Assembly: GCA_031257715.1 (NCBI GenBank)
Contig: JAIROE010000074.1
Coordinates: 1-6,402, forward strand
DNA from: Treponema sp.
Lineage (GTDB): Bacteria > Spirochaetota > Spirochaetia > Treponematales > Breznakiellaceae
Length of the DNA stretch: 6,402 bases
Direction of reading: 5' to 3'
Part shown: positions 1 through 4,923 of the stretch, piece after piece
Numbering within the stretch: the first letter of the stretch is position 1
Layout: each line of letters opens with the position of its first letter
Position numbers and translations under genes: made by a program
The notes under the pieces: generated by a model
Told to the model about the DNA's origin: nothing
Databases searched by the model: none
What the model saw: the letters and a program-made list of their open reading frames with translations, nothing else

Positions 1-11
1 AATGAACTGCC

Positions 12-27
12 CCGCCATTATTGGCGG
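12..27. repeat. Perfect 6-bp inverted repeat (hairpin)
   Basis: CCGCCA at 12-17 and TGGCGG at 22-27 form a perfect 6-bp stem around a TTAT loop. No T-run follows on either strand, so it is not a canonical intrinsic terminator. It could belong to the 3' end of a transcript entering from the left edge of the window. What is seen is the symmetry only; the role is a guess. Confidence 0.5.
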
Positions 28-42
28 AGAAATTAAACCACC

Positions 43-74
43 CCGGAGACTCTCCCGCGCAAGCGGGCTCCCGG
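43..74. repeat. GC-rich hairpin with GCAA tetraloop
   Basis: CCCGC (54-58) pairs with GCGGG (63-67) around GCAA, a GNRA-type tetraloop. An outer helix is possible between CCGGAG (43-48) and CTCCCGG (68-74), with one bulged C on the right and a 5-base bulge on the left. No T-tract follows. It lies upstream of the putative promoter boxes at 101-136, so it is more likely the structured end of an upstream transcript than a leader of the gene at 149. Confidence 0.4.
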
Positions 75-100
75 GTATCAGATCCCCCTCCCCCCGGTAA

Positions 101-136
101 ATGGTATAGTCACTTGGCCCTTTTACATGGTATAAT
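101..136 (+). promoter_or_regulatory. Two tandem extended -10-like boxes
   Basis: ATGGTATAGT (101-110) and ATGGTATAAT (127-136) differ at one base and lie 26 bp apart. Each contains TGG followed by a -10-like hexamer (TATAGT, TATAAT), which is the extended -10 pattern of sigma-70-type promoters. No good -35 is present for either; TTGGCC at 114-119 is too close to the second box. Transcripts from the second box would begin only about 6 bases before the ATG at 149. The first box would give a leader of roughly 30 bases. Confidence 0.45.
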
Positions 137-148
137 GAATTTGAGCTT

Positions 149-1075
149 ATGTATAAAAGTATTTACGACGCACCGGTCATCTCCGCGTTTATCAAGGTTT
201 TCGGCTGCTCCTTTTTACGAAGGACGGGGGCCGACTGCACGGTAAAGCAGCTGTATCATTTCTTTTTCCGCCAGTACCGCGCGGCGCTGCAGCCCGGCCT
301 CATCCCCGTAACTCCGGTGGATCATCCCCTTGATGAAAAAATCCCTTTCACCCCTTCCTGGGTCCATGTGTATCTTGACTTTGTGGCGTTCTGGCTGCGC
401 GTCATCAGTTTCCTTCACCATACGTTCGGGCGCCGTTCCAACAGGGCCATTAAAACCCTGATCCTTTCGGTAAGGCGAATTTACCTCAGCGCATCCAGAA
501 TCTACAGGAGGAACCTTTCCACTACGTCGCGGCCCTTCTACATAGTCCGTCCCCATTTCTTCTTCATCCATCTCCTTGATCCGCATCTTTTGTGCATACC
601 GAGCCTGCACGTGATGGTGGTGATCAACGCCCATATACAGTTCAGGGACATCGTGCGCGGCATGGGACGGGAGGGGGAATTTTCCGGCCAGACCGAAGAG
701 CTCAGGCGCGGCGCCATCGCCATTACCGAATCGCTTCTTTATGTCAAGCAGCACAGTATCAACTGCGTCGCCGCGGCGATGTACGTCCTTACCTGCATTG
801 ACAGACGGCTTTTTCCCGAAGAAGAGGCGGAAGCCTTTGCCTCACAGCTTTTCTCGGGCGCAGGCGCCGCGCCGGCCATGCCGAAGACAAGCATCCCCGA
901 AGAAGACGGCTGTGCGGTGCGGGAGCATATTTTGTCCACGTACCGGCGTTTCGTTGAGGAAGGACGCGGGGCGAAAACCTGGGATGAGCCGCTGATTGAT
1001 TTTCTTCGTTCCCTTCCGGGGAAAACAAATAAAGCACAGGAGGCTTTTAATGAAAGATATTCGCAAAAACGGTGA
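149..1075 (+). CDS. Uncharacterised protein, degenerate PAP2-phosphatase-like
   Basis: The family is not firmly recognised. The 308-residue product carries spaced elements resembling a PAP2 (lipid phosphate phosphatase, haloperoxidase-type) active site: R-x6-RP at 121-129, IPSLH at 150-154 in place of PSGH, and a His at 202 in SLLYVKQH, after which the usual Asp at H+4 is Cys206. Hydrophobic stretches near 73-90, 136-160 and 203-217 suggest membrane association but not a clear six-helix PAP2 fold. The C-terminal 90 residues are charged and look soluble. The ATG at 149 is the only good start; its Shine-Dalgarno is poor (TTGAGC) and putative -10 boxes lie just upstream. The end overlaps the next gene by 26 bp, so the two are probably co-transcribed and translationally coupled. 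If the PAP2 reading is right, a phospholipid or polyprenyl phosphate would be the natural substrate, but the substitutions make catalysis doubtful. That the ORF is real is well supported; the function is not. Confidence 0.7.
   Translation: MYKSIYDAPVISAFIKVFGCSFLRRTGADCTVKQLYHFFFRQYRAALQPGLIPVTPVDHPLDEKIPFTPSWVHVYLDFVAFWLRVISFLHHTFGRRSNRAIKTLILSVRRIYLSASRIYRRNLSTTSRPFYIVRPHFFFIHLLDPHLLCIPSLHVMVVINAHIQFRDIVRGMGREGEFSGQTEELRRGAIAITESLLYVKQHSINCVAAAMYVLTCIDRRLFPEEEAEAFASQLFSGAGAAPAMPKTSIPEEDGCAVREHILSTYRRFVEEGRGAKTWDEPLIDFLRSLPGKTNKAQEAFNERYSQKR
1038..1043 (+). promoter_or_regulatory. Strong ribosome binding site deciding the mutarotase start
   Basis: A perfect AGGAGG lies 6 bases before the ATG at 1050. 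This favours ATG 1050 over the in-frame start at 996, which would add 18 residues inside the preceding gene with no comparable site. It lies within the last codons of the upstream gene. Confidence 0.85.
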
Positions 1076-2312
1076 AAAAAGAGACGGGACGGCCGTTTCC
1101 CGCGTAACGGGACCGGGAGGGCGGGAAGCGACGCTTCTTGAAAACGAAACGATCCGCGTCATGATAGACGACCAGGGAGGAATGATTCCTGAACTGTCGG
1201 CGGTTCGGGGGAAGAGCCGTGTCAACGCCCACTGGCTCCCCTGGTTCCGCTCAAATTCGGGGAGGCCCTTCGGCGCGGAGGAAGAGCGGTTCTGGAAGGC
1301 GGGCCTTCTCTACCACCTTGCCGGAAATTTTCCCTGCGCACCTACTTTTGGCCCCGGCGTAAATCCGGGCGGCGTGGAGCTTCCCGTCCACGGATGGACG
1401 GCTAACCGCCCCTGGCGGTTCGTCACGGCCGGAACCGACGGGGAAAGCGGCGCGGCCTTCGCCGTTTCCGTCATGGAAAGTCCCGACGCCGCCATGCCTC
1501 TTTCGTTCAAAAAAACGGACGCTGTCATACCGGGCGAAAGCGTCCATTACGCAGGCCTTGAAATAACGAACAGGGGAAACGGCGATATTGAAATATGCTG
1601 CGGCTGGCACAACACGCTGGGGGCGCCTTTTCTGCAGCCGGGCTGCCGCATTTCGGGGGCGGCCACCCGCTGGAGCACCCCGCCAAAGGGGGGCGAGTTT
1701 GACGAAACGACGCGGCTCGCGATGGGGGCGGAATTTTCCTCGCTCGCCGAAGCGCCCCTTTCAGGCGGCGGCACGATCGACATTTCCCTCGTTCCCGGCC
1801 CCACGGGCTATACCGATTTTGCCTCCGGCGCCATTCCCGCTTCCTCGGCGCTGGGCTGGTCCGCCGTCGTCAACCCGAATCTCGGCCTTGCCTACATCTG
1901 TTTCTTCCCGGGAAAGGCCGCCGCGGCGGAAGATGACATCGTCCTCCGCTTCAACGATCTCTGGATGCAGTACGGCGGCCGGAATTTTACCCCTTGGGCC
2001 CCCTTTGAAGGCGGCACCGATTTTACTTATTGCCTCGGTACGGAAAACGCCGCGGCGGCCTTCGCGTATGGTCTTGACTATTCGCGCAGGGTAAAAGAAC
2101 TGCTGGGCGCCCCGGCCGTCGTGACCATTCCGGCGGGAAAAAGCAGAACTCTCCGCTACGGGACGCTCTTTGCCCCCTATGGTGAAAGGACGCTCGACGG
2201 GGGAATCGCCTCCGTCGAAGGCGGAGGGGGATCGCTCGCCTGCGGGGGAAAAACCGGAACGGTCCGTTTTGGCGCGGACGGGGAATTCAGGGTTCTTAAA
2301 AAAATTTCATAG
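1050..2312 (+). CDS. Galactose-mutarotase-superfamily (aldose 1-epimerase-like) protein
   Basis: This is a predicted cytoplasmic 420-residue protein of the galactose mutarotase-like beta-sandwich superfamily, whose members interconvert sugar anomers or bind and cleave sugars. Visible marks are the N-terminal strand ENETIRVMIDDQGGMIPEL (31-49), the VHGWTANRPWRF segment (113-124) matching the HGFAR..W region with a probable catalytic His114, GWHNTLG (185-191) matching the second His region (His187), and a Glu in CLGTEN (E332) in a plausible position for the general base. The segment IPAGKSRTLRYGTLFAPY (360-377) is the usual late strand. At about 420 residues it is longer than classical GalM (about 340) because of N- and C-terminal extensions and loops; the end is Gly-rich. 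No signal peptide is seen. The start is set by AGGAGG at 1038. It overlaps the PAP2-like gene by 26 bp at its 5' end, and its last 136 bp are overlapped on the opposite strand by the pseudouridine synthase. Superfamily fairly sure; substrate unknown. Confidence 0.75.
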   Translation: MKDIRKNGEKRDGTAVSRVTGPGGREATLLENETIRVMIDDQGGMIPELSAVRGKSRVNAHWLPWFRSNSGRPFGAEEERFWKAGLLYHLAGNFPCAPTFGPGVNPGGVELPVHGWTANRPWRFVTAGTDGESGAAFAVSVMESPDAAMPLSFKKTDAVIPGESVHYAGLEITNRGNGDIEICCGWHNTLGAPFLQPGCRISGAATRWSTPPKGGEFDETTRLAMGAEFSSLAEAPLSGGGTIDISLVPGPTGYTDFASGAIPASSALGWSAVVNPNLGLAYICFFPGKAAAAEDDIVLRFNDLWMQYGGRNFTPWAPFEGGTDFTYCLGTENAAAAFAYGLDYSRRVKELLGAPAVVTIPAGKSRTLRYGTLFAPYGERTLDGGIASVEGGGGSLACGGKTGTVRFGADGEFRVLKKIS

Positions 2313-2986
2313 GCTTTCCCAAAGGCCGTCCACAGGGAATCGGGAACGGGAGGCGGAGCGCATACGGTGACGGTTTCCCCCGTTTTGAAAACGGGAAAGG
2401 AAAGTGACCGGGCGTGCAGCCGTATGCCGCCGCCCTTTTCGCTCCGCCGCGCGCCGTATTTCAAATCTCCCTTGATGTGGAGATCCAGCCGGGCAAGCTG
2501 CGCGCGGATCTGGTGGCGCCGTCCCGTCAACAATTCAATTTCAAGAAAAAGATAGCGCTCTCCCTTTCCCACAATACGGTAACGGAGGACGGCCCGTTTC
2601 AGGGCCGGCCCGGCATGGTCAAAGGCGGCGCTTTTCGACATCCCCGCCCTGATCCAGTGCACGAGTTCGGCGCTTTGGGGAATTTCCCTGCCGGGCATTT
2701 CGACGACGGCCCAGTAAATTTTTTTGACCCTGCCCGGCATGTCCCCTTCGGAATGCTCCGCAAAGGTCCTGCCGAAAAAAGCGAGGGCGTCTCTGTTCCT
2801 CGCAAAAAGAACGCACCCTGAAACGGGAACGTCAAGGCGGTGCACGGCAAAGACGGGGCCGCAAAGATGATCTTCAAGAAGCCGGGGCAGATCCTTCATG
2901 CTTGAAGGAGAAGCAAGAGGTTCGGCCGATTCCCCCGGCGCCTTGTTCACCACGGCGCAGTCATCATCCATAAAAATTATTTCCAT
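2177..2986 (-). CDS. RluA-family RNA pseudouridine synthase with C-terminal extension
   Basis: This enzyme isomerises specific uridines in rRNA or tRNA to pseudouridine. Family marks in the 269-residue product are MDDDCAVVNKAPGE (6-19), the catalytic loop VHRLDVPVSG (48-57) with nucleophilic Asp52, ELLTGRRHQIRAQLA (151-165), IKGDLKYGA (171-179) and IRLHARSLSFPV (188-199). No N-terminal S4 domain is present, so it is the short RluA/RluC-core type; the exact target uridine cannot be told. The ATG at 2986 is chosen because it lies 4 bases after the hexosaminidase stop and begins right at the first conserved strand; a TTG 7 codons upstream lies inside that gene. No Shine-Dalgarno is evident, suggesting translational coupling. 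The domain proper ends near residue 229 (YEIFL). About 40 further proline-rich residues continue antisense to the mutarotase gene, because no in-frame stop occurs until 2177. Family certain; tail doubtful. Confidence 0.88.
   Translation of the reverse strand: MEIIFMDDDCAVVNKAPGESAEPLASPSSMKDLPRLLEDHLCGPVFAVHRLDVPVSGCVLFARNRDALAFFGRTFAEHSEGDMPGRVKKIYWAVVEMPGREIPQSAELVHWIRAGMSKSAAFDHAGPALKRAVLRYRIVGKGERYLFLEIELLTGRRHQIRAQLARLDLHIKGDLKYGARRSEKGGGIRLHARSLSFPVFKTGETVTVCAPPPVPDSLWTAFGKAYEIFLRTLNSPSAPKRTVPVFPPQASDPPPPSTEAIPPSSVLSP
2374..2398. repeat. Inverted repeat near the convergent gene ends
   Basis: CCCGTTT (2379-2385) pairs with AAACGGG (2389-2395) around TGA, and TTT (2374-2376) and AAA (2396-2398) can extend the stem across two unpaired Cs. 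It lies about 60 bases past the mutarotase stop and inside the pseudouridine synthase coding sequence (around PVFKTGE). It might slow or end plus-strand transcription, but no T-tract follows, so terminator function is only a possibility. Confidence 0.35.
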
Positions 2987-2990
2987 ATAC

Positions 2991-4157
2991 TTATTCAAGA
3001 AGCCCAAGCCGTATTTTTTCGGCGACTATGCGCTCCGCGGATTTGCGGAGGCCTTCCCGTGAAAGCCGCCCGTCCTCGAGGGCGGCAAGTATCGCGGCGT
3101 GCGTGCGCCGCAGGGTGGAAGGCCATGCCATGATCATGTCCGCCCCCGACGCAAGGGAAGCGACGGCGGCGTCCTCGGGGCCGCCTCCCGAATCGCGGAC
3201 CGCGCCCATTGAAAAATCATCGGCAAGAATGATGCCCCTAAAGCCCAGTTTTTCCCTGAGCCATCCTTCCATGACCGCCGGGGAAAGGCTCGCGATGCGC
3301 TCCCCGTCCAAGGCGGGAACAAGCGCATGCGAAACCATGACCGCCGGAACGCGCATCTCCCTGATGAGCGCGGCAAAGGGCCGCGCCATTTCCGCCAAAG
3401 CCGCCGCGTCTCCCCCAAGCACCGGGGAGGCCCGGTGGGGATCGATTCCGGTATTGCCGGGGAAGTGCTTTAACGTGCAGGAGATTCCCGCCCGCCCCAT
3501 GCCCCGCATAAAGGCCGCCGAGGCGGCTTCGACAAAGAGGGGATCTTCCCCAAAAGACCGGCCTTCAAGAAAAGAAAAATTTTCGGCGTTGAGAACCTCC
3601 GCCACCGGGGCAAGGTTCACCGTGATCCCCAGTTCCCGTATTTCTTTCCCCGATTTGAAGGCGGCCTCCTCAAGCGCCAAAAGCGCCGCCTCCTTTCCGT
3701 CCCGGTCCGCCAGCTCCCGCCAGAAGGCGGCGGCGGGAAGACGCAGGATGCCGGGACCGAAGCGGTCCACCGGGCCGCCTTCATGATCCACCGCGACAAG
3801 GGGAGGAATACCCAGGGGAGAACCTGCCGCCCCGATAAAGGCGGCGCATTCGGCAAGAAAGGCTTTTGCCGCTTCCTTTCCCGCATCCAGATTGTACCTG
3901 AAGAGCATGATCCCGCCCGCCGGGCAGTCCCGGAAAAGCTCCTTCATGGCGCCGCCCAGGCTCCGTCTCCCGTCGACGCCCGCAAGGATCACCTGCGCGG
4001 CAAGGAGCCTCTCGTCAAGCGTGGAGACAATGGCGGCGGCGCGGGCCGCATCTCCGTCTTCGGCATCCGGGTCCGCCCACACCCGGCCGCCTGGCGCCAG
4101 AAACACGGAAAGGAGGACGGGGAAAAAAACGGAACACGGCACGGTACGGCGCTTCAT
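2991..4157 (-). CDS. Exported GH3 beta-N-acetylhexosaminidase, NagZ-like
   Basis: GH3 enzymes of this type release terminal beta-linked GlcNAc, typically from peptidoglycan fragments or chitin oligomers. In the 388-residue product the markers are AVDHEGGPVDRF (122-133) matching the family's DQEGGxVxRF, GRSFGEDP (199-206), KHFPGNTGIDPH (230-241) and the nucleophile motif LADDFSMGA (311-319). By analogy with NagZ, Asp124, Arg132, Arg200, Lys230 and His231 would hold the sugar, Asp239/His241 form the acid/base dyad, and one of Asp313/314 is the nucleophile. Only the barrel domain is present, as in Gram-negative NagZ. Unlike cytosolic E. coli NagZ it starts with a signal peptide: KRR, a hydrophobic core at about 6-21, and a likely cut after VWA (28). 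There is no lipobox Cys. The canonical GHGxxxxDSH loop is altered to GNTGIDPH, two residues shorter. The start ATG shares one base with the DUF1361 stop (TGATG); the pseudouridine synthase follows after 4 bases. Family very sure; substrate inferred. Confidence 0.92.
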   Translation of the reverse strand: MKRRTVPCSVFFPVLLSVFLAPGGRVWADPDAEDGDAARAAAIVSTLDERLLAAQVILAGVDGRRSLGGAMKELFRDCPAGGIMLFRYNLDAGKEAAKAFLAECAAFIGAAGSPLGIPPLVAVDHEGGPVDRFGPGILRLPAAAFWRELADRDGKEAALLALEEAAFKSGKEIRELGITVNLAPVAEVLNAENFSFLEGRSFGEDPLFVEAASAAFMRGMGRAGISCTLKHFPGNTGIDPHRASPVLGGDAAALAEMARPFAALIREMRVPAVMVSHALVPALDGERIASLSPAVMEGWLREKLGFRGIILADDFSMGAVRDSGGGPEDAAVASLASGADMIMAWPSTLRRTHAAILAALEDGRLSREGLRKSAERIVAEKIRLGLLE

Positions 4158-4849
4158 CAGGCGGCGTTCCGCCCCGCGTCATGAACGGGAGAGCGGCGCT
4201 TTATCAGCCTGAACGACCAGTACATCATGTTAAGGAAGATCCCCATAAACAGCGTCAGCCCCCAGGCGCGCGGATAATCCGCGGGGTTTATCACCCTGTC
4301 GCCTATATCGCTTAACACAAGAAACGGTTCGGTCATAACGTCCCAGCTGTTCCATCTGAGATACCGGCCGAGGTAGACGCCGAAACTTCCGGCAAACAGC
4401 AACGCCGTTGAAACAAGGGTAACATACCCGCGTTTCATCATTTTCTCCAGTATTCCTTCAATGTCCCACAGGCTCAGAAACCCGAAGAGCAGCCCCGTCC
4501 AGGCAAAGGAAAGGATGAGGAGCGCGTCAAACCAGATTGACATTGACGAACGAAGTTTGAGGTGAAACAGATCGGTCAGTATATACGGCGCGTTCGGAAA
4601 GAAGAGCAGCCAGAAAAAAAACAAAACGGCAAGGGCGATTTTTGATTTTTGTATCCCGGGGCTGACAGCCCTGAATGTGGTAAGCCCCCAGGGAACAAAG
4701 GCAAGAAACAAATTCCAGTTAAGAAAAAGAAAACGCCGGCTGCCCGTGTAAAGGCACCTGAATACCGAAAAAGAAACGCAGAGCAGCGACAGCCCCCCCA
4801 TAAACAACGCTTCCTTGAAGCGCTCCGGCCTCTCCCGAATCTTTATCAT
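4157..4849 (-). CDS. DUF1361 family integral membrane protein
   Basis: This 230-residue polytopic membrane protein matches the DUF1361 family, whose function is unknown. Typical motifs are NWNLFLAFVPWGL (44-56), LFFPNAPYILTDLFHL (82-97) and GVYLGRYLRWNSWD (157-170). About six hydrophobic helices are visible, near 16-32, 42-58, 70-86, 104-125, 143-161 and 195-216, followed by a basic tail. The ATG at 4849 is chosen because a GGAGAGG purine run lies upstream (about 4861-4867, a slightly long spacing) and MIKIRERPERFKEAL is a plausible cytosolic N-terminus. In-frame ATGs at 4912 and 4921 would add up to 24 residues but would place coding sequence across the AT-rich promoter region and abut the divergent gene. 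It is first in the minus-strand operon; its TGA overlaps the hexosaminidase ATG by one base. Family assignment is strong; nothing in the context fixes a function. Confidence 0.88.
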   Translation of the reverse strand: MIKIRERPERFKEALFMGGLSLLCVSFSVFRCLYTGSRRFLFLNWNLFLAFVPWGLTTFRAVSPGIQKSKIALAVLFFFWLLFFPNAPYILTDLFHLKLRSSMSIWFDALLILSFAWTGLLFGFLSLWDIEGILEKMMKRGYVTLVSTALLFAGSFGVYLGRYLRWNSWDVMTEPFLVLSDIGDRVINPADYPRAWGLTLFMGIFLNMMYWSFRLIKRRSPVHDAGRNAA

Positions 4850-4923
4850 GACCTGCCCGCCCTCTCCATTGCCTGTATTTTCTATAAATTTTATTGTAAT
4901 GTATAGTACCATGCGGAGCATGT
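4850..4923. promoter_or_regulatory. AT-rich divergent promoter region
   Basis: This is the only AT-rich stretch between genes, lying between the divergent DUF1361 and RqcH starts. For the plus strand, TTGCCT (4869-4874), 17 bases and TATTGT (4892-4897) match a weak sigma-70 layout; TATAGT (4902-4907) is an alternative -10. For the minus strand, TGG-TACTAT (reading 4910 to 4902) is an extended -10, with GAGACA at 4930-4925 spaced 17 bases upstream. The two -10 boxes at 4902-4907 coincide on opposite strands. A GGAG at 4915-4918, 5 bases before ATG 4924, serves the RqcH gene. All boxes were judged by eye. Confidence 0.45.

Noticed and set aside
1..148. Possible tRNA or small RNA gene in the left flank
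   Set aside because: No cloverleaf, T-loop consensus or CCA end is visible. Only two hairpins without further conserved elements are seen.
21..245. Small 74-codon frame beginning at a TTG in the left flank
   Set aside because: It runs through the hairpins and the -10-like boxes and overlaps the gene at 149. It has no Shine-Dalgarno, and its composition does not look like a real protein.
215..754. 179-codon open frame antisense to the PAP2-like gene
   Set aside because: No recognisable motif (its His run is the complement of a Val/Met-rich stretch) and no ribosome site or promoter. The plus-strand frame has the coupled downstream gene and the PAP2-like pattern.
996..1049. Upstream start for the mutarotase gene adding 18 residues
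   Set aside because: The extension lies inside the preceding gene. The ATG at 1050 has a perfect AGGAGG at ideal spacing, while the upstream start has none.
2374..2398. Intrinsic terminator for the mutarotase gene
   Set aside because: The stem is real but no T-tract follows on the plus strand, and the sequence is fully explained as pseudouridine synthase coding sequence. It is kept only as an inverted repeat.
3028..3786. 252-codon open frame on the plus strand opposite the hexosaminidase
   Set aside because: The translation is Ser/Arg/Pro-rich low complexity and is a shadow of the GH3 gene, which carries all expected motifs.
4850..4921. Longer DUF1361 N-terminus from ATG 4921 or 4912
   Set aside because: It would translate the AT-rich promoter-like region. 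The ATG at 4849 has a purine-rich site upstream and gives a normal family N-terminus.
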